Shown piece by piece: positions 9,818 to 17,732 of a stretch of 64,000 nt of DNA. This stretch comes from Mycobacterium sp. 852002-10029_SCH5224772 (lineage in GTDB: Bacteria; Actinomycetota; Actinomycetes; Mycobacteriales; Mycobacteriaceae): positions 26,523-90,522 of the forward strand of contig NZ_LZHT01000091.1 of the NCBI RefSeq assembly GCF_001667315.1, given 5' to 3'. A model generated the notes under the pieces. The model ran no database searches. It saw nothing but the letters and a program-made list of their open reading frames with translations, and had not been told where the DNA came from. Both the position numbers and the translations under genes were made by a program. The stretch's first letter is position 1. Each line of letters begins with the position of its first letter.

Positions 9818-10969
9818 ATGGTAGGGAAAAAGGGCCGCCGCGGCTGGGGCTGGATCCGACGCCTCCCCTCCAAGCGGTATCAGGCCTCCTACGTCGGGGA
9901 CGACCTGCAGCGCCACACGGCGCCCACCACCTTCACCGCCCGCATGGATGCGGAGCACTGGCTGGCCAAGGAACGGCGGCTAATCGAACGTGACGAATGG
10001 ACCCCGCCGGCCACCCGGGCCGCTGCCAAGCACGCGAAGGCCACCACAGTCGGCGAATACGCGAAGACATGGATAAAGCACCGGAACATCAAACCTCGCA
10101 CCAGATTGCACTACACCGCGATTTTCGAGGGCCACATCGAGCCCACTCTGGGCAAGATTGCGCTCAAGGTGCTGACCCCCGAAGCCATCCGGGCGTGGCA
10201 CGCCAACACCCTCGTCGATAGGCCTACATACAGAGCGCACTGCTACCAGCTGTTGCATGCGATCTGCGGGACCGCGGTCACGGATGGCCTCCTGCCGTCC
10301 AATCCGTGCCAGATCGCACGGGCCTCGAGCTCCCGCAGTAAGCGGCGCCCGCAGATCCTGACCATTGCAGAGCTGACCACGTTGGCCGACACCATCGAAC
10401 CGCCGGAGTACCGAACCCTGGTGTTGATATCGGCCTGGTGTGGGCTGCGGTGGGGTGAGGTGTCCGAACTACGCAGACGCGACGTCGGCGCGGCCGCGGA
10501 AACGATCACTGTTGCCCGAGCGGTCACTCACCGCGGCGGTTGCCGTGTTGACACCCCGAAGTCCGGGCAGAGCCGCATCGTTGTCGTGCCGCCACACATC
10601 AGATCGGACATCATTGCCCACCTACGTGACCACGTCGCCAAGCCGGCGGATTCCCTGCTGTTCTCCCCCGTCCGCGGGGGCTGCCACCTCTCAGACAGGA
10701 CATTCCGTCACCACTTCAACCCGGCAGTGAAAACCCTTGGCCGCGAATCGGTTCGGATTCACGACTTACGGCACTTCGCCGGAAGTCAAACGGCCCGTGT
10801 AGGCAACCTGATCGAAACCATGTCCAGGCTGGGGCACTCCACCCCATCAGCATCACTGCGGTATCAGTCACTCGTCGATGGCCGGGATGTCGCTGTGGCG
10901 GATGCACTTTCAGCACTGGCGATTGGCGACACGCCCGACAACGGACAAGACGGCACCCAAAAGGACTAG
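9818..10969 (+). CDS. Tyrosine site-specific integrase of island 1
   Basis: 383 residues. An N-terminal AP2-like arm-binding part (RRGWGWIRRLPSKRYQASY), a SAM-like core-binding part (about 85-170) and the catalytic domain: box I Arg in WCGLRWGEVSELRR (about 205), IHDLRHFAGSQTA (H-x-x-R, about 313), LGHSTPSASLRYQ with the final His and the nucleophilic Tyr (about 340-352). All catalytic residues are present, so it should be active. The build is that of mycobacteriophage-type integrases. It faces into the island from attL. Confidence 0.95.
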   Translation: MVGKKGRRGWGWIRRLPSKRYQASYVGDDLQRHTAPTTFTARMDAEHWLAKERRLIERDEWTPPATRAAAKHAKATTVGEYAKTWIKHRNIKPRTRLHYTAIFEGHIEPTLGKIALKVLTPEAIRAWHANTLVDRPTYRAHCYQLLHAICGTAVTDGLLPSNPCQIARASSSRSKRRPQILTIAELTTLADTIEPPEYRTLVLISAWCGLRWGEVSELRRRDVGAAAETITVARAVTHRGGCRVDTPKSGQSRIVVVPPHIRSDIIAHLRDHVAKPADSLLFSPVRGGCHLSDRTFRHHFNPAVKTLGRESVRIHDLRHFAGSQTARVGNLIETMSRLGHSTPSASLRYQSLVDGRDVAVADALSALAIGDTPDNGQDGTQKD

Positions 10970-11021
10970 CGAGTACTGTGACGGCAAGGCAGGTTAGGAA
11001 CATCTGCCTGAACATGTCGGC

Positions 11022-11114
11022 CCCTGGCGGGCCACCTGCGTAAGCCCTGGCGGCGAGAAGCAGCGTACAGCGCCCTGGCGGCGTGGCACCGAGAGCGTAC
11101 GTAGGCCCTGGCGG
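11022..11114 (+). repeat. Four-copy CCCTGGCGG iteron array
   Basis: CCCTGGCGG occurs at 11022, 11045, 11073 and 11106, all in the same orientation, in the intergenic space between the integrase and the excisionase-like gene. Start-to-start distances are 23, 28 and 33 bp. The last three copies extend to GCCCTGGCGGC. It could be a set of Xis/repressor or replication-protein sites. Confidence 0.65.
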
Positions 11115-11162
11115 CTGAAGTGATGCGGTTCGGGTTCTTCAGCCACGTAGTCAGGAAGAACT

Positions 11163-11381
11163 GTGTCTCAATCTCTCTCGCGGGCAGAAGTGCTCGCTCA
11201 GAAACAAGCTGTCGATCTAAAGCAAGCCGCGGATTACCTCGGCATCTGCGTGAAGTCAGTGCGCCGGCGAATCGCCGACGGTGACCTTCCAGCGTTCAAA
11301 ATCCGTGGTACACGCAGCATCCGCGTCTACCTGCACGACTTGGATGCGATGAAGCAGCCGGTCGGCGGTGGTGCGGTGTGA
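11163..11381 (+). CDS. Excisionase-like helix-turn-helix protein
   Basis: 72 residues starting at GTG 11163 behind AGGAAG. Residues 20-62 read DLKQAADYLGICVKSVRRRI then DLPAFKIRGTRSIRVYLHDL, the MerR/AlpA-type winged HTH seen in recombination directionality factors of integrative elements. It probably directs excision together with the integrase and controls the rightward gene chain. The iteron array lies just upstream. Its stop overlaps the next start (GTGA). Confidence 0.8.
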   Translation: MSQSLSRAEVLAQKQAVDLKQAADYLGICVKSVRRRIADGDLPAFKIRGTRSIRVYLHDLDAMKQPVGGGAV

Positions 11382-11566
11382 GAAACCAAAAAGAAAAGCG
11401 CCCCGCCGCAAACGAGGCGCCTTCCACAACACACCACTGCAAATATTCTAGCTGCCCGCCGCGGTGTAGGCGCTGCAAGCGCCGTCTATTCACCGCCACG
11501 TCTGTTCGGCGTGGGTGCGGCTGGCGCTGCGCAGCACACCTCCGGGCCGATGGGGTGGCAGCATGA
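11378..11566 (+). CDS. Small Cys-rich basic hypothetical protein
   Basis: 62 residues, GTG start inside a GTGA overlap with the previous gene and a stop overlapping the next ATG (ATGA at 11563). The coupling on both sides is the main reason to accept it. It is basic and carries HCKYSSC and CRRC, possibly a small zinc fold (residues about 20-35). Function unknown. Confidence 0.5.
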   Translation: MRNQKEKRPAANEAPSTTHHCKYSSCPPRCRRCKRRLFTATSVRRGCGWRCAAHLRADGVAA

Positions 11567-11904
11567 AGGCCCGCGGGCCTTCAATCGTGTGGGTGCCCTG
11601 CACCCGGGCGTCTGCGCCGCAAGACCGGGCCTCACAGGCCGCCCGCCGCCGTGCCGCCGCGGCTCGCAGTGTTCCCTTGGACTGTGGCTGTGGCTGCCGG
11701 GACCCTTGGATTTGCCGTTGCACCCAGCCGCCGCTGTCCGGGCACGTAATTGATGGCTGGCGTGACGCCGCGGAACACGTTCTCGCGACAGGTCAAACGC
11801 CGTTGATCCCTTTAGAAGTCAGACGCGCACTCTGGCGCCGCGGCGGCCATGACCGTCAGCTTGCCGAACTGCTGCACGACGCTTGCAACGGAGCAATCGC
11901 ATGA
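11563..11904 (+). CDS. Conserved hypothetical protein of mycobacterial integrative elements
   Basis: From the coupled ATG at 11563 the product has 113 residues. The first half is Arg/Ala-rich; residues about 40-55 hold CGCGCRDPWICRC, a cluster of five cysteines that looks metal-binding, followed by a helical part (HVIDGWRDAAEHVLATGQ, VRRALWRRGGHDRQLAELL). I recall similar proteins next to RepA-like ATPases in mycobacterial elements, but no function is known to me. An upstream start at 11515 is possible but would break the coupling. Confidence 0.6.
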   Translation: MKARGPSIVWVPCTRASAPQDRASQAARRRAAAARSVPLDCGCGCRDPWICRCTQPPLSGHVIDGWRDAAEHVLATGQTPLIPLEVRRALWRRGGHDRQLAELLHDACNGAIA

Positions 11905-13223
11905 TGACCGAACCGACTACAGTCCACTTGACAAGGCTGGCTGATGTTGAGCCCGAGCGCGTCGCGTGGCTGTGGCCCGGCCGCATCCCGGTCGGGAAAC
12001 TGGTAACCCTCGACGGTGATCCTGGCCTCGGGAAATCCACACTGGCCCTGGCTATCGCGGCCACCGTAACGCGCGGTGGCCGATGGCCAGACGGCGCAAT
12101 CTGCGCGTATCCCGGCGCAGTGCTGCTCATGTCAGCAGAAGACGGGCTGGCCGACACCGTGCGGCCTCGTTGCGACGCCGCCGACGCCGACGTGTCACAG
12201 GTGCATTCGATCGAAGGTGTACCGATCGTCGATGAGGACGGTGAGCGAACGCTACGGCCACCGAATCTGGCCGACATCGCGGCGATCGAGGACGCGATCA
12301 CCCGTACAGGAGCCCGCCTCCTGGTGATTGACGTGGTGATGGCGTACCTGCCGACCGGCACCGACTCGCACAAGGACCAGGACATCAGGAGGGTGCTGTC
12401 CAGGTTGGCGGCCATAGCCGACCGGACGGGCTGCACGATCCTCCTGCTGCGCCATCTGAATAAAGCCAAGGGTGGCGACCCGCTTTATCGGGGTGGCGGG
12501 TCTATCGGAATTGTCGGCGCCGCGCGCGCGGGAATGCTCGTAGCCCCGGACCCTGACGACCCAGAACGTCGGGTTCTCGCGGCCGTCAAATCGAACCTCG
12601 GCCCTGCCCCCGAGTCGCTGGCGTACCGTCTCGTCGCGGCCGGCGACCACGGAGTGGCCCGCGTTCAATGGGAGGGCGGCACCGCGCACACCGCACGGAC
12701 ACTGCTGGCGGACCACAACGATGGGGACGACGACGATCGCCGCGAAGTCGACCACTGGCTGAAGGCGTACCTGCAAGAGGATGGCGGAGCTGCCAACGCC
12801 CGCGACGTCATCCGCGATGGCAAACTCGCCGGCTTCTCCGAGGACATTCTGAAGAAGGCCCGCAAACGCCTGAAGCTGAAGACGAACCGGCATGGTTTCG
12901 GTAAGGGCTCCACCGTGGTCTGGTCCATAGGTGCCCGCATAGATGCAATAGAAGCCAGCTCTCAAAACACGGCATCTATGCCACCTATGGCGGCACCTAT
13001 GCAGAGCGAGCCCCACCCGCCAGACCCGCCGCCGGGCGCTTCGACGCCTGCCATACCCGGCATGACGGACCGAGTTCGCGCCGCGGTAGCAAACGCCAGT
13101 AACGGCCACCAACCGCCGAAGTGCTCCGTCTGCGGCGGGTCACTCGACCCGACCAACCCATGGGGGATCTGTGCCGAGTGCCGCCTGATTGAACCCGGGG
13201 AAGACGAAGAGGCAGCCTCGTGA
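11901..13223 (+). CDS. RepA-like AAA ATPase (RecA-fold replication protein)
   Basis: 440 residues from the coupled ATG at 11901. The Walker A motif GDPGLGKSTL is near residue 34, Walker B-like RLLVIDVVMAYLP near 135, and RHLNKAKGGDPLYRGGGS near 180 matches the AAA_25/RepA helicase family. The C-terminal 120 residues are Pro-rich and end in a four-cysteine ribbon (CSVCGG, then CAEC). Such proteins are element-encoded replicative helicases or loaders, so the island may replicate after excision. It is translationally coupled to its neighbours on both sides. Confidence 0.85.
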   Translation: MMTEPTTVHLTRLADVEPERVAWLWPGRIPVGKLVTLDGDPGLGKSTLALAIAATVTRGGRWPDGAICAYPGAVLLMSAEDGLADTVRPRCDAADADVSQVHSIEGVPIVDEDGERTLRPPNLADIAAIEDAITRTGARLLVIDVVMAYLPTGTDSHKDQDIRRVLSRLAAIADRTGCTILLLRHLNKAKGGDPLYRGGGSIGIVGAARAGMLVAPDPDDPERRVLAAVKSNLGPAPESLAYRLVAAGDHGVARVQWEGGTAHTARTLLADHNDGDDDDRREVDHWLKAYLQEDGGAANARDVIRDGKLAGFSEDILKKARKRLKLKTNRHGFGKGSTVVWSIGARIDAIEASSQNTASMPPMAAPMQSEPHPPDPPPGASTPAIPGMTDRVRAAVANASNGHQPPKCSVCGGSLDPTNPWGICAECRLIEPGEDEEAAS

Positions 13224-13423
13224 ACCGCCAAGAACGGCGGGCCGCCCACAAGCGCGCACCCGCCTGCATCCGCGCCTTCGCCTCCGCCTACCGCTGTCCC
13301 GACTGCGCCAGCGAAACCGCGACGCCATACATGGACGCACACGGGATCTGGCGCCTTGAGGTGCGCCACGACGGCACATGCCCGACCTACCGGCGGCTGT
13401 TGGCCGAAGGACGGGCGTCATGA
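13220..13423 (+). CDS. Small zinc-finger-like hypothetical protein
   Basis: 67 residues, ATGA-type overlap with the ATPase gene. It has a CPDC pair at about 27-30 and a downstream HDGTCP segment, so a zinc-binding fold is possible. The basic start (NRQERRAAHKRAPACIRAFA) and the coupling support its reality. Function unknown. Confidence 0.6.
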   Translation: MNRQERRAAHKRAPACIRAFASAYRCPDCASETATPYMDAHGIWRLEVRHDGTCPTYRRLLAEGRAS

Positions 13424-13481
13424 GGCGCATCCTGCTGTGTGAATACCGGGACGGTGGAACCCCGCAGACGGTGCAGACACC

Positions 13482-13649
13482 ATGCCCGCCGACTGGATGC
13501 TCCGCGGCGCCAAGCGCAGCCTGCACGCGCGCAACGCCACCGGTGACGCCGCCGCAACCGTCAACCTCGCCTACCTGGCCGCCAGGGATTGGGGCGCGCG
13601 CATCGACTTCGACGAGACAGCCGGCCAGATGTGGGCGGTGCTCGAATGA
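13482..13649 (+). CDS. Small hypothetical protein, 55 residues
   Basis: Starts at ATG 13482 (MPADWMLRGAKRSLHA) and ends in MWAVLE at 13649. Third codon positions are almost all G or C, unlike the overlapping alternative frame, and the stop overlaps the next ATG (ATGA at 13646). The alternative frame, starting at ATG 13420 in an ATGA overlap, gives a Pro/Ser/Thr-rich product typical of a shadow frame. Function unknown. Confidence 0.65.
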   Translation: MPADWMLRGAKRSLHARNATGDAAATVNLAYLAARDWGARIDFDETAGQMWAVLE

Positions 13650-14059
13650 ATAGCCCAAGCCCACCCGTCCAGCAGCTCGGCGCCGCGGTGCTGCTCCAAG
13701 GCCAAGCCGTAGTTGATGCCTACTACCTCGTCTCTACCGGCATCCGCGCCGCAGCACGCAACGGATACCCGACAAGCAGATTTGAGGCCATCCAAACAGC
13801 AATCCAATCCGCCTTCATGTCGTCACGGCGACACGACGACGTCGCTTCCGTTGCGTTGCAGTCACACTCAAACCGTGATGACGAGTGCCCGGTCGACCCC
13901 ATCGGCACCGCTGAGGCAGCCGCTCTCCTCGGCCTTAGCGTTCGTAGCTGTCAGCGACTGGCCAAGCAAGGGCTCGGGCGCCGAGTCGGACACCAATGGG
14001 TCCTCGACCGGGGTCTCGTCATCGCCGAAGCACAACGGCGAAAGGACCAGCAGCCATGA
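13646..14059 (+). CDS. Hypothetical protein with C-terminal helix-turn-helix
   Basis: 137 residues from the coupled ATG at 13646. The N-terminal half is helical and unrecognised; residues about 88-135 (IGTAEAAALLGLSVRSCQRL then LGRRVGHQWVLDRGLV) form a MerR/excisionase-like HTH. It probably binds element DNA as a regulator. The stop overlaps the next ATG (14056). Confidence 0.65.
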   Translation: MNSPSPPVQQLGAAVLLQGQAVVDAYYLVSTGIRAAARNGYPTSRFEAIQTAIQSAFMSSRRHDDVASVALQSHSNRDDECPVDPIGTAEAAALLGLSVRSCQRLAKQGLGRRVGHQWVLDRGLVIAEAQRRKDQQP

Positions 14060-14223
14060 CCACACCTAAACCCCCAGATGACGCTTATCCGGCTGCCTGG
14101 ACACCGCCGCATGTACGAGAGATGCAGGCCGTCAGCCAGGCCGTCGAGCAGTACATCGCGGCCTTGCCCGCCGACGAGTTCAACGATTTGGTCGCCCGCA
14201 CCCGCCCAGGAGGCCCCCGATGA
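14056..14223 (+). CDS. Small hypothetical protein, 55 residues
   Basis: Starts at the coupled ATG 14056 (MTTPKPPDDAYPAAW) and ends in ARTRPGGPR, overlapping the next ATG at 14220. A single amphipathic helix (HVREMQAVSQAVEQYIAAL) is the only clear structure. Function unknown. Confidence 0.6.
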   Translation: MTTPKPPDDAYPAAWTPPHVREMQAVSQAVEQYIAALPADEFNDLVARTRPGGPR

Positions 14224-15068
14224 TCATCAACCCGTTACTGACCGACGTCACCCACGCCCGCCGTCTCATAGCCGCCGTCACAGACTGCGGTGTGCAGCCG
14301 CCCGAGTCACTCACTTCGGTGCTTGAAGGCTTGGACGCTTTGACAGAATTATCGGCGCCGGCTGATCCGACCCAGGCATTGATCCGCGGTGCTCTCGACG
14401 GGGGACCTGCCAAGGCGGAAAAGATGCTGGCGGACTACGCGGTCGCCAAGCTCGCCGCCGAGGAACGCAAGAATCTCCGCGGCAGACTCGACCCGGAATT
14501 CCTGAAGGAGTTCTGTGACCGCCTAGAAGCCGGCGGAGCCGACGCCATCCTCGACGCGCTGCGCCCGCAATTCGACACGGCGGCCAAGGCAATCGCCGAC
14601 GCCGCCGCCAAGGTTGATGTCACCGCCCCCGCAGCAGCGTTAATGGACACCGCCGACCCAGACCAACTGGTCGCGTGGCAGTCAGTGATACCAGCAATCG
14701 ACACGCTCGACCAGATCGCCTCTGTGGCATCCCAGTTCGGACCACAAGCACAGTCGTTCGTTCTTGTCGACCGACCACACGGCATCGAGTTCGGTTGGGC
14801 GAGGAACGAAGCGGTGATGTGCTCGGCCGGCAGCTTGCTCCAAGACTCGCGGGCATTCGCGACTGCCGGTACCGACGTCCGCAAATCAGCCTGGCTCCGA
14901 GTCGCGCCACGACTCAACACGATCGCCGAAGCACGCGAACGAGTCCGCGAATACTCCGAGCAGGCATGGTCATCGATGAATGGACAAGCCAAACGCGGCC
15001 GAGTCCTCGAAAACGGCTCCGTGGTATGGGATGAAACCCGCAACCCGTTCGCCACAGCAGAGCGATAA
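14220..15068 (+). CDS. Hypothetical protein of island 1, largely helical
   Basis: 282 residues, coupled to the previous gene. Long Ala/Glu/Lys-rich helical stretches (about 60-130, for example AKAEKMLADYAVAKLAAEER) and no catalytic motif that I can name. The C-terminus (RGRVLENGSVVWDETRNPF) is conserved-looking. It ends the long coupled chain that began at 11163, so it may be a structural or accessory protein of the element. Confidence 0.6.
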   Translation: MIINPLLTDVTHARRLIAAVTDCGVQPPESLTSVLEGLDALTELSAPADPTQALIRGALDGGPAKAEKMLADYAVAKLAAEERKNLRGRLDPEFLKEFCDRLEAGGADAILDALRPQFDTAAKAIADAAAKVDVTAPAAALMDTADPDQLVAWQSVIPAIDTLDQIASVASQFGPQAQSFVLVDRPHGIEFGWARNEAVMCSAGSLLQDSRAFATAGTDVRKSAWLRVAPRLNTIAEARERVREYSEQAWSSMNGQAKRGRVLENGSVVWDETRNPFATAER

Positions 15069-15451
15069 ACCCCATGGCAAGCAGACAATCCCGCAAGAAC
15101 AAAGAACTCCGCGAACAACTACGAAGAAGGCCACAGCAGTGAGCCGACCAGTGACCAGGGCACCCGGGGCCAGACTCCGACCCGAAATCTCTCCCGCACC
15201 GGTAGGACATAGCTCCTCGGTCTGCGTACGGGTTTTGAAGCCCGATTCGGCCAACCAACCGCACTCAAGTCTTCCATTTGGGAGAGGTGGTCGGCGCTGG
15301 TGAGGAGTGGTCGGCTGAAGACGTGGGTGTGCACGGTGGCGTGCGGTTGGTGTGGGGCGTTCGTCCCTGAGACGGAGCCGGCGTTGGTGTTCTAACGCCT
15401 GCCGGATGAGATCGTTCCGCGCGCATAGGACGTAAGGAGTTAGGAGAAAAC
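15069..15451. other. Mostly non-coding stretch in island 1
   Basis: Only weak coding signals are seen: a 22-residue basic ORF (ATG 15074 to 15142) and an in-frame GTG ORF from 15139 to 15303, neither with a ribosome site. The composition becomes GT-rich near 15290-15370. It probably holds the leader and promoter of the next genes; an AAGGAG and a TAGGAG lie at 15434-15446. Confidence 0.4.
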
Positions 15452-15607
15452 ATGACCGAGGCAAGTGATTCGTCGAGTTCGGCGCCGACGCCAACACGTC
15501 AGGAGGCCGTTGCGTCCGCTGCGGTTCCCGCAGTGTTCGCTGACGTTGGCCTCGGTGAGCATTGCAAGGCATTCGATTTCGGAGATGAAGGAAACAACTA
15601 TGGCTGA
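15452..15607 (+). CDS. Small acidic hypothetical protein upstream of the tail-fibre-like gene
   Basis: 51 residues from ATG 15452, preceded by two good ribosome-binding sequences. Ser/Thr/Ala-rich N-terminus and an acidic end (KAFDFGDEGNNYG). Its stop overlaps the start of the next gene (ATGGCTGA), indicating translational coupling. Possibly a short chaperone or a remnant; function unknown. Confidence 0.5.
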   Translation: MTEASDSSSSAPTPTRQEAVASAAVPAVFADVGLGEHCKAFDFGDEGNNYG

Positions 15608-16463
15608 TCTGTACGACGGATATTCCAACCCAGGCGATCCCGGCGGCGGCCGCGACGCCACCAAGTTTTATGCATACGACGCCAAGCAGCACGCCGATGC
15701 GATCAACGCCAACACCCATGCTCGGCCATCGTCCGACACCTATGCCAATCGCCCCGCCGCGGTCTCTACCAATCAGGGCGCGATCTATTTCTGCACCGAC
15801 AACGGCGTCACCTACCGGAGCAACGGCACCAACTGGGTCAAGGTCCGCATCAGCGACTCGTGTGACACCATGGTCGACGTCCCGACCACAGGATGGACCG
15901 CGGCCGGGATGCCTGTCGGCGGATCATGGGCGTCCGATAAGGACGCCATGCTGCTCACCATGCCCGTGCAGGCCAGCTGGGCATACCAACACCGGGCCTA
16001 TCCCACACCGCCATTCACGCTCACCACGTACTTGGGTGTGGTGCCTGGAACATTTTTGGGTGGTACACAGAGCGTCTATACCGGGATTGTGATATCTGAT
16101 GGTACGAAGCTGATCACCCTCGGGCCTGCTTGGTCGAATCCGGCAGCGGGGTCTCCTTGGCCGGACACTCGTGGCATCTACGCGGCCGCTGCGAAATGGT
16201 CTAGTGCCAGCGCGTTATCAGGTGCCATGCAAACCAACTATGCCCCGGTAAGCCAGTTGGGGAAGCTGCCTAACTGGTATCGGATCGCTGATGACGGCAC
16301 CAACCGAAGCGTCCAGTGGTCGCTTGACGGGATCGACTGGTACACCTACCAATCCGAAGCCCGGAACACGTTCCTGACTGCGACCCGCATCGGGATCGGC
16401 GCCTACAACAACGGCAACGAAGCGGTATCGATGCGGGTGCGCAGCTGGAACGGCGTCGCATAA
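15600..16463 (+). CDS. Phage tail/minor-tail-like protein
   Basis: 287 residues from ATG 15600. The N-terminal 75 residues (YDGYSNPGDPGGGRDATKFY, then YANRPAAVSTNQGAIYFCTDNG) resemble the oligomerising head of mycobacteriophage minor tail or fibre proteins, and the rest is a beta-sandwich-like domain with regular Trp and Gly (GIDWYTYQSEARNTFL). Such domains bind cell-surface ligands. It is the only structural-type gene here and may be a relic of phage ancestry. Confidence 0.55.
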   Translation: MADLYDGYSNPGDPGGGRDATKFYAYDAKQHADAINANTHARPSSDTYANRPAAVSTNQGAIYFCTDNGVTYRSNGTNWVKVRISDSCDTMVDVPTTGWTAAGMPVGGSWASDKDAMLLTMPVQASWAYQHRAYPTPPFTLTTYLGVVPGTFLGGTQSVYTGIVISDGTKLITLGPAWSNPAAGSPWPDTRGIYAAAAKWSSASALSGAMQTNYAPVSQLGKLPNWYRIADDGTNRSVQWSLDGIDWYTYQSEARNTFLTATRIGIGAYNNGNEAVSMRVRSWNGVA

Positions 16464-16509
16464 TTCGGGATAAGCCTGTTCGAATTGTGGTTGAGAGAGG
16501 ACGCACACA

Positions 16510-16947
16510 GTGGCTGAAATATGGACAGAAGTAGTCAGGCCGCCGGGCGCGGACCCCGCTACTCCATACAACCTGGAAGATACGATTGCATGCGATCCCG
16601 AGGGGACCCTGCTATTCATCAAGGGGATGTCGCACGGCGAGCTTCTTATGAACAACAGGGTGATAACGCCTTCCGGAGCCGCGCTGCTGTGGGGAATCTC
16701 TTTCGGTGAGCGCGACAAGATCACCGAAGCACTCGCTTCTGAATCCGTACCGCTGGAATGGGTGCAGGCTGGCACACGTCGTACCAAGGAAGCCGCAGCC
16801 CAGGCCGGCGGAACCATCGATGACCTCCTTATTACGACCCTCGAATATTGGGCGCGCAAAGATTACGGCGGGCGGCTGGAAGAACGGTACGACGGCAGCA
16901 TTCACTTAGTCCGTGAAGAACAAGACGATTCGCCCGAGAATCAGTAG
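16510..16947 (+). CDS. Hypothetical protein, 145 residues
   Basis: GTG start at 16510 behind GAGAGAGGA. No recognisable domain. The sequence contains FIKGMSHGELLMNNRVI, GAALLWGISFGERDKITEAL and an acidic C-terminus, giving a mixed alpha/beta impression. It follows the tail-like gene by 46 bp on the same strand. Function unknown. Confidence 0.6.
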   Translation: MAEIWTEVVRPPGADPATPYNLEDTIACDPEGTLLFIKGMSHGELLMNNRVITPSGAALLWGISFGERDKITEALASESVPLEWVQAGTRRTKEAAAQAGGTIDDLLITTLEYWARKDYGGRLEERYDGSIHLVREEQDDSPENQ

Positions 16948-16955
16948 CTGGCACC

Positions 16956-17732
16956 ATGGACTTGCCGGCACCGCCGCCCTGGATGGCCGGCCTGACCTCG
17001 TTGCATCATCCGCGGGCCAAAGGCCTTGATGGACAACAGCCCTCCCTCGCCGCATGCGCCTGGGTTAAGGGCAAGCCCGTCTTCAGCATCGATCAGCGGA
17101 AGTTGCGAACCCTCGCTCTGCGGCGCCGCTGCTGGTGTTGCGGCTACCCACTCGACGGTCCCGGCTATGTGATCGTCACCGAACCAGACGTGACGAACCG
17201 TTACGGGGCCCTCCACACCAGCGGCTCCGGGCCGGTACACCGCAGCTGTGCCTTGTACTCAGCCGCCGTATGCCCATTCTTGAAATATGGAAAGTCACGC
17301 CGTCGCGTCACCGGCCGTGCCCAACGAGGCGCACTGTCCCTCAACGGCTTCCGTAACTACGCAGTCGTCTTCCCGCCCGACCCACGGATCTTCATGTTGT
17401 TCGGCTACTACAACGCCACCGAGACGGTCCAGCTCACCAACCGGGCGCATGTCGCCGACCTATACGAGCAAGCCGTAAGCGCCGACGCTGCAACCGGTTT
17501 CACCACGACACCACGCCTGTGGTGGACGGATTCACCCGGCGATTTGCGACGCCTCAACGCCGAATGGACGGAAGCCTGGCAGACGTTACAAGCCTGGGCC
17601 CAGACGTGGGTCCTGACAGTCGCCGACCGCACCTACCGCGGGCATGGTTTGAGCGAAGGAGACCTACAGTTTCAACCACTGTTGGCTTCCCAAGCTGCGC
17701 AGCAGCCTGGAGACCAGGGCCCGGACGACTGA
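16956..17732 (+). CDS. Hypothetical cysteine-containing protein of island 1
   Basis: 258 residues, 8 bp after the preceding stop. It has CWCCGYPLD (about 60), a further Cys-His pair in HRSCALYSAAVC and a beta-rich middle (YAVVFPPDPRIFMLFGYYN), suggesting a zinc-containing fold. No enzyme motif is recognised. Its 3' end overlaps the convergent nuclease-Schlafen gene by 69 bp. Confidence 0.6.
   Translation: MDLPAPPPWMAGLTSLHHPRAKGLDGQQPSLAACAWVKGKPVFSIDQRKLRTLALRRRCWCCGYPLDGPGYVIVTEPDVTNRYGALHTSGSGPVHRSCALYSAAVCPFLKYGKSRRRVTGRAQRGALSLNGFRNYAVVFPPDPRIFMLFGYYNATETVQLTNRAHVADLYEQAVSADAATGFTTTPRLWWTDSPGDLRRLNAEWTEAWQTLQAWAQTWVLTVADRTYRGHGLSEGDLQFQPLLASQAAQQPGDQGPDD

Noticed and set aside
13420..13653. 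ORF from an ATGA-coupled ATG at 13420
   Set aside because: The coupling is suggestive, but from about 13482 it becomes Pro/Ser/Thr-rich shadow of a frame with far better codon use and its own coupled stop.
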